Source: Methylobacterium nodulans ORS 2060 (GTDB lineage Bacteria > Pseudomonadota > Alphaproteobacteria > Rhizobiales > Beijerinckiaceae). From it: 64,000 nt of DNA. The notes under the pieces are model-generated. The model was not told the origin of the DNA and did no database searches. It was given only the letters and a program-made list of their open reading frames with translations. Shown here piece by piece: positions 17,254 to 25,762 of the stretch. The stretch's first letter is position 1. Each line of letters starts with the position of its first letter. Position numbers and translations under genes: made by a program. Location of the stretch: the NCBI RefSeq assembly GCF_000022085.1, contig NC_011894.1:7115001-7179000 (forward strand), in the 5' to 3' direction.

Positions 17254-17275
17254 CTGATATATAAACGCTGATATA
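17254..17275 (+). promoter_or_regulatory. Direct repeats, possible toxin-antitoxin operator/promoter
   Basis: CTGATATA occurs at 17254-17261 and 17268-17275, 14 bases apart, in an AT-rich patch that ends 17 bases before the toxin-pseudogene start. Spaced repeats at this place are typical for antitoxin autorepression; this is inference. Confidence 0.4.
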
Positions 17276-17291
17276 AAGCGGGGGCGATTCA

Positions 17292-17685
17292 GTGGGGGAT
17301 GAGGATCGGTCGCTTCGACCGTTGGTGTTCGTCGGGTCGAGCCGCAAGGACCGGATCGCGTTTCCGGACGAGGCCCGGCAGGATATGTCGGTCACGCTCT
17401 CTATCTCGCTCAGAGAGGCGAATGGGCGCCGAGCGCCAAGGTTCTGAAGGAATTCGGCGGAGGCGGCGTGGTCGAGGTCGTGAAGATCACGATGGTGATA
17501 CCTATCGTTGCGTCTATACCATTCGCCTCGCCCACGCGGTCTACGTTCTCCACGCCTTCAAGAAGAAGTCGAAACGCGGGTCCGAGACGCCGAAGCCCGA
17601 CATGAACCTGATCCGATCGCGGCTGCGGGAGGCGGAGGAACAGGACCGGGCGGCTGTCTTGGAGCCGCCTGGACGTCCGGGATGA
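17292..17685 (+). pseudogene. Gp49/HigB-like toxin gene broken by two frameshifts
   Basis: Conceptual translation across three frames rebuilds a phage Gp49-like RelE-superfamily toxin: frame from GTG 17292 gives 'FVGSSRKDRIAFPDEARQDM', a second frame gives 'LAQRGEWAPSAKVLKEFG' and 'VVEVV', and a third gives 'DHDGDTYRCVYTIRL' plus 'HAFKKKSKRG' to the stop at 17683-17685. One base is missing near 17394-17396 and one near 17481-17483; adding a G at each restores a single frame. As it stands, the first frame stops at 17445. The antitoxin that follows 12 bases downstream is intact. Either a real inactivation or two sequencing deletions. Confidence 0.8.
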
Positions 17686-17697
17686 GAGGAGGAGGCG

Positions 17698-18012
17698 ATG
17701 ACGGACAGGATCGAAGGAGCCCGGAGCGCCTTTCACGAATTCGGGATGCCCGATGCGGACGACCTGGTGGTGAAATCGCGCCTGATCCGGTTCGTCGCCG
17801 AGGAGATCCGGCGCCGGGAGCTGACGCAGAAGGACGCCGGCGCATTGCTGGGACTTGATCAGCCCAACGTTTCGGCCTTGTTGAACGAGAAGCTGAGCCG
17901 GTTCTCCGTGCAGAAGCTGATGAGGCTTGTCGGGCGGCTCGGTTTCAAGGTCTCGATCCATGTCGAGGGAGGCGGCATCGCCTTCGATGTCCCCTATCAG
18001 GAGGCCGCTTAG
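17698..18012 (+). CDS. XRE-type antitoxin (HigA-like)
   Basis: The 104-residue product contains a helix-turn-helix, 'RRRELTQKDAGALLGLDQPNVSALLNEKLSRFSVQKLMRLVGRLGF' in outline (about residues 38-84), matching the HTH antitoxins paired with Gp49-like toxins. ATG 17698 follows GAGGAGG. It should neutralise the toxin and repress the pair through the repeats upstream. Its toxin gene is frameshifted, so the antitoxin is either a leftover, a stand-alone regulator or a defence against a related toxin. Confidence 0.85.
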   Translation: MTDRIEGARSAFHEFGMPDADDLVVKSRLIRFVAEEIRRRELTQKDAGALLGLDQPNVSALLNEKLSRFSVQKLMRLVGRLGFKVSIHVEGGGIAFDVPYQEAA

Positions 18013-18073
18013 CGGTCGCGCCCCGACGATCCCGAGATCCGCCGCGAGGCCGCGGCCAAGCCTTGAGACACCC

Positions 18074-19294
18074 ATGACCCTTCCGTTGGCAAATTGCCGG
18101 GTGCTGCTCGTGATCGGGGGCGGCATCGCGGCCTACAAGTCCCTCGACCTGATCCGTCGCCTGCGCGAGCGGGGCGCGGCGGTGCGCTGCGTGCTCACGC
18201 CGGGGGCGCAGGCCTTCGTGACCCCGCTCGCGGCCGGCGCCCTCTCGGGGGAGCGTGCCCATACCGACCTGTTCGACCGGGACGACGAGGCCGATATCGG
18301 CCACATCAAGCTCGCGCGGAAGGCCGACGCGGTGGTGGTGGCGCCCGCCACCGCCAACCTGATGGCGCGGATGGCGGGCGGCCATGCGGACGACCTCGCC
18401 TCCACGGTGCTGCTCGCCACCACCCTGCCGATCCTGATCGCGCCGGCCATGAACGTGCGGATGTGGCTGCACCCGGCGACGCAGCGCAACCTCGCGACCC
18501 TGCGCGCCGACGGCGTCGCGGTGGTCGGCCCCAACGAGGGCGCCATGGCGGAGGCCGAGACCGGCCCCGGCCGCATGGCCGAGCCGAGGGAGATCGCCGA
18601 CGCCCTGGTGGCGATGCTGGCGCGCCGCCGCGGCGCGGGGCCGCTGGCGGGGCGCCACCTCCTCGTCACCTCGGGGCCGACCCACGAGCCCATCGATCCG
18701 GTCCGCTACATCGCCAACCGCTCCTCCGGGAAGCAGGGCCATGCCATCGCGGCCGCGGCGGCCGAGGCCGGCGCCCGGGTGACGCTGGTCTCGGGGCCGG
18801 TCTCTCTCCCCGACCCGCCCGGCGTGACCGTGGTGCGGGTCGAGACGGCGCGGGCCATGCTCGCCACCGTCGAGGCGGCGCTGCCCGCCGACATCGCGGT
18901 CTTCGCCGCCGCCGTTGCCGACTGGCGTCCGGCCAATGCGACGGATGAGAAGATCAAGAAGGGCCCGGATGGTCCGCCCGGCATCGCGCTCGTCGAGAAT
19001 CCCGACATCCTGGCGACGGTCTCGCAGAAGACGGTGAACCGCCCGCCCCTGGTGGTCGGGTTCGCGGCCGAGACCCACCGGGTGGTGGAGCACGCCCGCG
19101 CCAAGATCGCCCGCAAGGGCTGCGACCTCATCGTGGCCAACGACGTCTCGGCGGGCAGCGGGGTGATGGGGGGCGACCGCAACACCGTCCTGCTGATCGG
19201 CCGCGACGGCGCGGTCGAGACCTGGCCCACCCTGGACAAGGACGAGGTCGCCCGGCGTCTCGTCGCGCGGCTCACGGTGCTGGCGGGGACCTGA
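18074..19294 (+). CDS. coaBC: Bifunctional phosphopantothenoylcysteine decarboxylase/synthetase
   Basis: The 406-residue enzyme joins 4'-phosphopantothenate with cysteine and decarboxylates the product in coenzyme A synthesis. The flavin-binding CoaC half (about 1-190) has 'GGGIAAYKS', the catalytic His in 'IGHIKLARKAD' and 'APAMNVRMW'; the CoaB half has 'VTSGPTHEPIDPVRYIANRSSGKQG' type residues and 'KIKKGP'. Where E. coli Dfp has a reactive Cys (Cys158), this protein reads GAMAEAETG, with Glu instead. The ATG at 18074 is 61 bases after the antitoxin gene. It converges with the HerA-like gene. Confidence 0.94.
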   Translation: MTLPLANCRVLLVIGGGIAAYKSLDLIRRLRERGAAVRCVLTPGAQAFVTPLAAGALSGERAHTDLFDRDDEADIGHIKLARKADAVVVAPATANLMARMAGGHADDLASTVLLATTLPILIAPAMNVRMWLHPATQRNLATLRADGVAVVGPNEGAMAEAETGPGRMAEPREIADALVAMLARRRGAGPLAGRHLLVTSGPTHEPIDPVRYIANRSSGKQGHAIAAAAAEAGARVTLVSGPVSLPDPPGVTVVRVETARAMLATVEAALPADIAVFAAAVADWRPANATDEKIKKGPDGPPGIALVENPDILATVSQKTVNRPPLVVGFAAETHRVVEHARAKIARKGCDLIVANDVSAGSGVMGGDRNTVLLIGRDGAVETWPTLDKDEVARRLVARLTVLAGT

Positions 19295-19541
19295 GGGCGG
19301 CGATGATGGCGCAGGGTCCGGTGGCAGGATCCGGTGCTTGGCGCCGGGATGGGCGGCACCAGGACGCGAAGGACTGCACCCGCGAGACCGCCCAGGACAT
19401 CATCACCGCCCTGGCGCATTCGCCCCAGGAATGCCTGTTGATGGGGCCGCTGATGGTGGCGGGGCCGGCCGCAGCGAGGACCGGACCACCTCCGTGAAGA
19501 CCCTCTGCGAGCGCCGCCGCTGACGGCGCCCCGCCGAGCGG

Positions 19542-21047
19542 TTATTCCGCCGCGAACAGGCCCGGCAGCTCGGCCGGGGCGGCCTTCGGATCGCCGGGGC
19601 CGGTCTCGCAGCCGAGGCTCGGGATCGCCACGATGCGGTTGCCGCGGAAATCCGTGCGGCAGACGACGGCGCCGCGGCTCTCCACGAAGGCCAGCAGCCG
19701 CCGCGCCCGGCCGGGCGAGCGTGAGCCGATGGCGCGGGCGAGCGCATCGTCGGAGGGGCACGGCGCCCCGCTGCGGGCCGCGCGGGCGATGAGCAGGAAC
19801 AGCCCCTGCACCTCCTCGGGCAGGCCCGCGCAGGCGTCGAGCACGGCATCCGCCTCGGCCTCCTCCGGCCCGCTCCCGTCGAGGCCGGCCCGCGCCACGG
19901 CGAGCCGGCGGCGGAAGGCCGCGAGGTCGAGGGGCTCGCCGATCCGGCGCATCCGGCAGCGCACCAGGAAATCCTGGTAGAGCACCGCGATCGTGTGGTG
20001 GCCGGCATCCGGATCCGCGGCGATCTCGCGCAGGATCGCGGCGAGCGCCGCCTCCCGCTCCTCGCCGCCGAGGCTCGGCACGTCCTCGGGCTCCGGCTGC
20101 ACCGGGCGGGCCTGCGCCAGCTGCTGGAGCAGGTCCGCCGGCGAGGGCCGCGGCGGCGCCGGGCGCGGGGCGGGCATGCGCGCCGGCTCGTCGGCGGCCG
20201 GAGCGAGGATGAGGTCGCGCAGGTCCTCGGCCGCGGGCGCGGGCAGCGGCACGAGCCTGGGGCTCGTCGAGCGCGGCGCGGTCTCGACCGGCCCGATGCG
20301 CAGCGTCAGCGGGCGCTTCGAGAGCGCCGGCCCAAGGGCCACGAACGAGCCGCGCTCGAGGTCGCGAAAACTCTCGGCCTGGCGGCGCTCCAGGCCGAGG
20401 AGATCGGCGGCCCGGGCCATGTCGATGTCGAGGAAGGTGCGGCCCATCAGGAAGTTCGAGGCTTCCGCGGCCACGTTCTTGGCGAGCTTGGCGAGGCGCT
20501 GGGTGGCGATGACGCCGGCGAGCCCGCGCTTGCGGCCCCGGCACATCAGGTTGGTCATGGCGCCGAGCGAGGCCTTGCGCGCCTCGTCCGAGACCTCGCC
20601 GGCCGCGGCGGGCGCGAAGAGCTGCGCCTCGTCCACCACGACCAGCACCGGGTACCAATGGTCGCGCTCGGCGTCGAACAGGCCGCCCAGGAAGGCCGCC
20701 GCGGCCCGCATCTGCGCCTCGACGTCGAGGCTCTCCAGCGTCAGCACCACCGAGACCCGGTGGGCGCGCACGCGGGCCGCGATGCGCTGCAGGTCCGCCT
20801 CCCCGTGGGAGCCGTCCACCACGACGTGGCCGTAGCGGTCGGCGAGCGTGACGAAGTCGCCCTCCGGATCGATCACCACCTGCTGCACGTAGGGAGCGCT
20901 CTGCTCCAGGAGGCGCCGCAGCAGGTGCGACTTGCCCGAGCCGGAATTGCCCTGGACGAGGAGGCGGGTGGCGAGGAGTTCCTCCAGATCGAGGGAGGCG
21001 GGCTGGTTCCCGGCCGCCACTCCCATCTCGACGCTGATCGTCATCAC
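19542..21047 (-). CDS. HerA-like ATP-binding protein
   Basis: The 501-residue product is a HerA/FtsK-superfamily ATPase: Walker A 'GNSGSGKSHLL' (about 33-43), 'VVIDPEGDF' (about 58), Walker B 'VLVVVDEAQLFAP' (about 133-145), and 'TNLMCRGRKRGLAGVIATQRLAKL' with the sensor region. The C-terminal third is Pro/Ala-rich then helical. HerA relatives pump DNA with NurA nucleases, but no nuclease is adjacent, and stand-alone versions like this one are common in Alphaproteobacteria with unknown role. Start is ATG 21047 or 21044. It converges with coaBC. Confidence 0.8.
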   Translation of the reverse strand: MMTISVEMGVAAGNQPASLDLEELLATRLLVQGNSGSGKSHLLRRLLEQSAPYVQQVVIDPEGDFVTLADRYGHVVVDGSHGEADLQRIAARVRAHRVSVVLTLESLDVEAQMRAAAAFLGGLFDAERDHWYPVLVVVDEAQLFAPAAAGEVSDEARKASLGAMTNLMCRGRKRGLAGVIATQRLAKLAKNVAAEASNFLMGRTFLDIDMARAADLLGLERRQAESFRDLERGSFVALGPALSKRPLTLRIGPVETAPRSTSPRLVPLPAPAAEDLRDLILAPAADEPARMPAPRPAPPRPSPADLLQQLAQARPVQPEPEDVPSLGGEEREAALAAILREIAADPDAGHHTIAVLYQDFLVRCRMRRIGEPLDLAAFRRRLAVARAGLDGSGPEEAEADAVLDACAGLPEEVQGLFLLIARAARSGAPCPSDDALARAIGSRSPGRARRLLAFVESRGAVVCRTDFRGNRIVAIPSLGCETGPGDPKAAPAELPGLFAAE

Positions 21048-21151
21048 GGCTCCGCTGTCACCCGGCCCCGACCTCTAACACGGGCCGGCGCGGGTGCGAT
21101 CCGCGGCGGCGGGCGGGGTCCACAGGACTCGTGCGGACGCTCCCGGGACGA

Positions 21152-21841
21152 TCAGAACGACGTCAGCGCCCGCGATTCCGGTCCGAGCCGCGCCAGCATC
21201 CGCAGCCGCCACGCCTCCACGGGGTCGTCGGGTTCGAGGAGCGCCTGCGCGCTGACCCCCCGCGCCCACAGGAAGGCCCCCATCACGACGAAATCCGCAT
21301 AGAGCGGCCCCTCCCCGCCCAGGAAGGGCTGGAGGCGCAGGGTCGCGCGCAGGGGCGACAGGGTCCGCCGCAGGAGCGTGCGCTGGGCGTCCGGGTCGGG
21401 GCAGACCGCCTCCAGCGCCCGGCCGAACCGGGCCTCCCGCGACTGCCGGAAATAGTCCCGGTCCTGCGGCGCCAGGATCGCGTGGATGTCCCTGAGGAGG
21501 AGCGGCGCCAGGGCCGGATGCAGCACCCCGTCCGTCCAGTGGACGAGGAAGCGGGTCAGCGCCTGGGCCGCCGGCCCGCCGAACAGCGTCGGGCGGTCCG
21601 GGTAGGCCTCCTCCAGATAGGCCGCGATCACGGAGGATTCGGCGATGGTGCGATCACCGTCGACGAGCACCGGCACCGTGCCGCTGTCCGCGAAGGCGAT
21701 CGCGTCCTTCTCGGTGAAGCGCCAGGGCCTGCCCGCGAAGGACAGGCCCTTATGCTCCAGCGCGAGGCGGATGCGCCAGCAGAAGGGAGAGAAGCGCCGA
21801 TCGGGATCGGCGCCCGCGAGTTCGTACAGGGTGATGGCCAC
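21152..21841 (-). CDS. Glutathione S-transferase family protein
   Basis: The 229-residue product has a thioredoxin-like N-terminal domain ('ITLYELAGADPDRRFSPFCWRIRLALEHKGL', then 'GTVPVLVDGDRTIAESSVIAAYLEE' with the cis-Pro and glutathione-binding Glu-Ser) and a helical C-terminal domain. The S/C near residue 18-21 is the likely activating residue. The start is GTG 21841 with GGAG upstream. It sits 12 bases downstream of the lactate permease gene on the same strand, so both are probably cotranscribed. Substrate unknown. Confidence 0.9.
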   Translation of the reverse strand: MAITLYELAGADPDRRFSPFCWRIRLALEHKGLSFAGRPWRFTEKDAIAFADSGTVPVLVDGDRTIAESSVIAAYLEEAYPDRPTLFGGPAAQALTRFLVHWTDGVLHPALAPLLLRDIHAILAPQDRDYFRQSREARFGRALEAVCPDPDAQRTLLRRTLSPLRATLRLQPFLGGEGPLYADFVVMGAFLWARGVSAQALLEPDDPVEAWRLRMLARLGPESRALTSF

Positions 21842-21853
21842 GGCAGCTCCGCC

Positions 21854-23533
21854 TCAATGCACCACGAGGGACGTGAACGGGGGCACATAGGCTTGCAGCA
21901 TCACGAGGCCGCCGACCAGGCAGGCGAGCACGATCGAGTGCCAGAACACGAAGCGCAGGATCTTGCTCTCCTGGCCGAAATAGCCGGTGGCGGTCGAGGC
22001 GACGACGATCGACTGCGCGTCGATCATCTTGCCCATGACGCCGCCCGACGAGTTCGCCGCCGCCATCAGGATGCCCGAAAGGCCGAGCTGCTCGGAGGTG
22101 ATCCGCTGCAGGCCGCCGAAGAGCACGTTCGAGGCCGTGTCGGAGCCGGTGAGCGCGACGCCGAGCCAGCCGAGCAGCGTGCCGAAGAACGGGTAGAGGA
22201 GGCCGGTGCCCGCGAAGGCGAGGCCCAGCGTGGCGTCGACGCCCGCGTAGCGGGTGAGCACGCCGATCGCCAGCATCGCCGCGATGGTGGTGATCGAGTA
22301 GCGCAGCACCCAGATCGTCTCCAGATAGGCCCGGACCAGCCGGATCGGCCCGAACCCCATGATCAGGCCGGAGATGATCGCCGCGAACAGCACGCCCGTC
22401 CCGGTGAAGGACATGTAGGTGAACAGGAAGACCGCCGGCTCCGGATGCGCCTTGGCGACCACCGGGGGCACCTTCATGACCAGGTTGTGCAGGCCCTCGA
22501 CCTCGTAGCGCCAGGTGAAGAGCGGGTTGACGAGGTTCTTGAACCAGCCCGTGCCCCAGATCGCGACGATCACCGAAAGGATGATCCAGGGCACCCAGGC
22601 CATCAGGATCTCGCGCTGGGTGGCGGTGCGCTCCGCGGCGGCGGCCCCCAGGGAGGCCGGGCGCGGCGGCGCATAGGCCATGGAATCGTCGTGGGTGCGC
22701 AAAGCCGTCGAGGTCCAGATCTGCGCCGGGTGCCAGACCCTCAGGAAGGCCACGAGGGCGCCCATCGAGACGAGCGAGGCGCCGATGTCGACGATCCACG
22801 GGTTGACGTAGTTCGAGATCAGGAACTGGGCCGCCGCGAAGGAGGCGCCGCAGACCAGGACGGCCGGCCAGATCTGCGCCATGCCGCGGAACCCCGCGAA
22901 GACGACGATCAGCCAGAACGGCACGAGGAGCGAGAAGAACGGCAGCTGGCGCCCGATCATCGCGCCGAGGAGGTAGGGGTCGTAGCCCGTGACCGAGGCG
23001 AGGCCCTGGATCGGCGCCCCGAGCGCCCCGTAGGCCACCGGGGCCGTGTTGGCGATGAGCGAGAGGCCCGAGGCCGCGAGCGGCGAGAAGCCGAGCCCGA
23101 TCAGGATCGCGCCCGTGACCGCGACCGGCGTGCCGAAGCCGCCCGCCCCCTCGAAGAAGGCCCCGAACGCGAAGGCGACGAGGAGGAGCTGGAGCCGCCG
23201 GTCGGCGGTGATGCCGGCCACCGATTGCTGCAGGGTCGCGAACCATCCTTTCTCCACCGTGAGCCGGTAGAGGAAGATCACGTTGAGGATGATCCAGGCG
23301 ATCGGGAAGAGGCCGGTGGCGATGCCGAGCCCGGCGGCGCGCAGCGCGAGCCCCGTGGGCATGCCGAACAGGACTGTCGCGACCGCGAAGGCGATCACCA
23401 GGGCGATGACGGCGGCGACATGGGCCTTGACCTTGCCGCTCGCGATCAGCGCGAGGAGGGCCACGACCGGGACTGCCGCCGCGATGGTCGACAGCCAGGC
23501 ATTCCCGAACGGGTCATAGACCTGGTTCCACAT
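21854..23533 (-). CDS. lldP: L-lactate permease family transporter
   Basis: The 559-residue inner-membrane protein begins MWNQVYDPFGN and has about 13 hydrophobic segments spread along the chain, with the family signatures 'FEGAGGFGTPVAVTGAILIGLGF', 'APVAYGALGAPI' and 'GLSGILMAAANSSGGVMGKM'. LctP-family proteins import lactate or glycolate with protons. A strong GAGGAGG ribosome site precedes the ATG. No lactate dehydrogenase gene is adjacent; the only neighbour in the transcript is the glutathione transferase. It diverges from a ribbon-helix-helix regulator gene. Confidence 0.93.
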   Translation of the reverse strand: MWNQVYDPFGNAWLSTIAAAVPVVALLALIASGKVKAHVAAVIALVIAFAVATVLFGMPTGLALRAAGLGIATGLFPIAWIILNVIFLYRLTVEKGWFATLQQSVAGITADRRLQLLLVAFAFGAFFEGAGGFGTPVAVTGAILIGLGFSPLAASGLSLIANTAPVAYGALGAPIQGLASVTGYDPYLLGAMIGRQLPFFSLLVPFWLIVVFAGFRGMAQIWPAVLVCGASFAAAQFLISNYVNPWIVDIGASLVSMGALVAFLRVWHPAQIWTSTALRTHDDSMAYAPPRPASLGAAAAERTATQREILMAWVPWIILSVIVAIWGTGWFKNLVNPLFTWRYEVEGLHNLVMKVPPVVAKAHPEPAVFLFTYMSFTGTGVLFAAIISGLIMGFGPIRLVRAYLETIWVLRYSITTIAAMLAIGVLTRYAGVDATLGLAFAGTGLLYPFFGTLLGWLGVALTGSDTASNVLFGGLQRITSEQLGLSGILMAAANSSGGVMGKMIDAQSIVVASTATGYFGQESKILRFVFWHSIVLACLVGGLVMLQAYVPPFTSLVVH

Positions 23534-23658
23534 GGCGTTCCTCCTCGTTGTACCGAGGCGGGCGCTTAACAGAGGGTTGTGGGCGCCTCAACGCTCCCGC
23601 CCGGTCGGCTCCCTACACCCTTCGCAGGGGGTGCGCCCGGCGAATTTTTCGCTGCACT

Positions 23659-23675
23659 GCACTTGCTGCAAGTGC
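23659..23675. promoter_or_regulatory. Palindrome between lactate permease and regulator genes
   Basis: GCACTTG (23659-23665) and CAAGTGC (23669-23675) form a perfect 7-bp inverted repeat around CTG in the 181-base divergent intergenic region. A second, shorter one (CCATC...GATGG) lies at about 23692-23707. Both would suit a dimeric regulator, perhaps the adjacent ribbon-helix-helix protein; inference only. Confidence 0.35.
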
Positions 23676-23714
23676 GAAGACGTCCCATCTTCCATCTGGT
23701 TGGATGGTAGTGGG

Positions 23715-24143
23715 ATGGTCGTGATGAGTGGAAGCGTCCAGGAGCTGCGGCCGAGGCCGGGCGACAGCGAAAAGATCACGATCAATCTCGGCTACGTCGA
23801 TCTGGGGCACGTGGACCTGCTCGTGCGCGACGGGTTCTACGCCAACCGCACCGACTTCATCCGCACGGCGATCCGCAACCAGATCGACCGGCACGGCGAG
23901 GCCGCCCGCCAGTCGGTGGCCCGCAAGAGCGTCGAGCTGGGCCTGCGGCACTACGGTCGGGAGGAGCTCGAAGCGGCCCGCGATGCGGACCGCCCCCTCG
24001 ACATCCGCGTGCTCGGGCTCGCCACCATCGCGTCGGACGTCACGCCCGACCTCGCCCGCGCCGCCATCGCCTCCGTCGAGGTGCTGGGCGCCCTCCGCGC
24101 AAGCCCGGCCGTCAAGGCCGCGCTCGCCGACCGCATCCGCTGA
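23715..24143 (+). CDS. CopG/ribbon-helix-helix type regulator
   Basis: The product is about 142 residues (MVVMSGSVQELRPR...). Residues about 20-60 read 'KITINLGYVDLGHVDLLVRDGFYANRTDFIRTAIRNQID', one beta strand and two helices as in ribbon-helix-helix regulators such as CopG/NikR. The C-terminal half is helical ('KSVELGLRHYGREELEAARD') and of unknown role. Start may be ATG 23715 or ATG 23724; the sequence before is non-coding in appearance. It diverges from the lactate permease gene and precedes a PHB-type esterase gene by 91 bases. Confidence 0.75.
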   Translation: MVVMSGSVQELRPRPGDSEKITINLGYVDLGHVDLLVRDGFYANRTDFIRTAIRNQIDRHGEAARQSVARKSVELGLRHYGREELEAARDADRPLDIRVLGLATIASDVTPDLARAAIASVEVLGALRASPAVKAALADRIR

Positions 24144-24234
24144 CGGAGGAGCGTCCTCTCCTCCCCGACACCATCCGCGCCGGGTCGCCGGATCCGGCGC
24201 CGACATCTCTCGCGCCTGCAAGACGAGGCCCTTC

Positions 24235-25515
24235 ATGCGCAACAAGATCCTTCCCGGCATGGCCGAGGTGACGCGTCTCACGCGCGCCGGGCGCCTCGGC
24301 GAGGCGCTGAGCCTGATCCAGCGCGTGGTGCGGGGCCGGAACCCGGATTCCGGAGCCCCCGCGCCGTCGGCCTCCGCCGAACTGGCCTCCGCACAGCCGA
24401 CCTTCCCGAAGCCGACCGTCCCCAGGCCGGCCGCGGCGCCGCTGCGCGCGCCGCAAGCCCGGGTGATGGCCGCGCCCACCCCCGGCGCCACGGCGCCCGA
24501 ACCTCCCGTGCCGCCCCGGCCGGCGCCCGCCGCACCGGGTCTGCCCGGCGGCCTATCGGGCCTGCCCGGTGGTCTGCCGGGCTTGCCCGATAGCCTGCGC
24601 GACCTCATGCGGGAGATCGGCAAGGTCGGCCCCCTGTTCGACGGTCTGGCCGAGCCGACGGTGCCGGCCTCCACCGAGCCGGGGCTTTTTCTCGACCGCA
24701 GCTTCGCCAACGCCGCCGGGCAGCGCGCCTACAAGCTCTACGTGCCGCGCGGCTACCGGGGCCAGGCGGTGCCCCTCGTGGTGATGCTGCATGGCTGCAC
24801 GCAGTCCCCGGACGATTTCGCCGCCGGGACGGGCATGAACCGAATCGCCGAGGCCGAGACCTTCCTGGTGGCCTATCCGGCGCAGACGGCCGCCGCGAAC
24901 CACGCCCGCTGCTGGAACTGGTTCAACACGACCGACCAGCGCCGCGACCGGGGCGAGGCGTCGATCATCGCCGGGATCGCCCGGGCTGTGATGGAGGATT
25001 ACGCGGTCGATTCCCGCCGGGTCTATGTGGCGGGGCTCTCGGCGGGAGGGGCCGCGGCGGCGAACCTGGCCGCAGCCTATCCGGACCTGTTCGCGGCGGT
25101 CGGCATCCATTCGGGTCTCTGCGCGGGCGCGGCGAGCGACCTGACCTCGGCGCTGCGCGCCATGCGGGACGGCGCCCGGGCGGTGACGCCCGTCCGGGAT
25201 GCCCTGCCCACCATCGTGTTCCACGGCGACCAGGATTCGACCGTGCATCCGCGCAACGGCGCCGCCATCATCGCGGCCACGGGCGGCACGCTCCTGCGCG
25301 AGGAGGCCGGCGTCTCGCCGAACGGACGGACGTGGCGGCGCAGCATCCTGGCGGACGGGCGCGGGCGCCCGATCTTCGAGCACTGGGTGATCCAGGGCAG
25401 CGGCCATGCCTGGTCGGGCGGCGACGCGGCGGGGAGCTATACCGACCCCCTCGGTCCCGACGCCTCGCGCGAGATGTGGCGGTTCTTCCGGGAGCACGCC
25501 ATCACGCGGCACTGA
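24235..25515 (+). CDS. PHB depolymerase-type esterase (LpqC family)
   Basis: The 426-residue alpha/beta hydrolase has the oxyanion 'MLHGCTQ' (about 184-190), nucleophile elbow 'AGLSAGG' with Ser269, an acid in 'FHGDQDSTVHP' and a His in 'GSGHAWSGG'. The N-terminal 35 residues ('MAEVTRLTRAGRLGEALSLIQR') match the helical leader common on these esterases, followed by a long Pro/Ala linker with short PGLPGG repeats (about 100-120). No signal peptide is seen, consistent with action on intracellular polyhydroxybutyrate or related esters. The last residues end just before an intergenic stretch of 247 bases. Confidence 0.88.
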   Translation: MRNKILPGMAEVTRLTRAGRLGEALSLIQRVVRGRNPDSGAPAPSASAELASAQPTFPKPTVPRPAAAPLRAPQARVMAAPTPGATAPEPPVPPRPAPAAPGLPGGLSGLPGGLPGLPDSLRDLMREIGKVGPLFDGLAEPTVPASTEPGLFLDRSFANAAGQRAYKLYVPRGYRGQAVPLVVMLHGCTQSPDDFAAGTGMNRIAEAETFLVAYPAQTAAANHARCWNWFNTTDQRRDRGEASIIAGIARAVMEDYAVDSRRVYVAGLSAGGAAAANLAAAYPDLFAAVGIHSGLCAGAASDLTSALRAMRDGARAVTPVRDALPTIVFHGDQDSTVHPRNGAAIIAATGGTLLREEAGVSPNGRTWRRSILADGRGRPIFEHWVIQGSGHAWSGGDAAGSYTDPLGPDASREMWRFFREHAITRH

Positions 25516-25762
25516 GGCGCTGGCGCCTCATCCCGGCGAGCGCCCGATCAGGGTCTGATGCGCCGCCGGCCGGAGGACCTGAGGTCAAGCGCGGCGTCGG
25601 CGGCCTCTGGCATCCGGCCACGATTGGCGTAGCATCGCGGTCGGTCTTGCGAGAGCGGCATCCATTCAGGGTGGAGCGGATGCCGATCTCGGCTTTTGGT
25701 CGTTCCGCCTTGTCTGCGACGAACCATCGGTTTCGTCGGACGATGCCTCTGGGAGGATGCTC

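Noticed and set aside
19303..19497. 64-codon frame between coaBC and the HerA-like gene
   Set aside because: No ribosome site of quality, and composition is not protein-like; lies between convergent genes.
21131..23569. Long plus-strand frame opposite the GST and lactate permease genes
   Set aside because: Composition is rich in Arg, Gln, Asp and His without domains, typical for the antisense of GC-rich genes.
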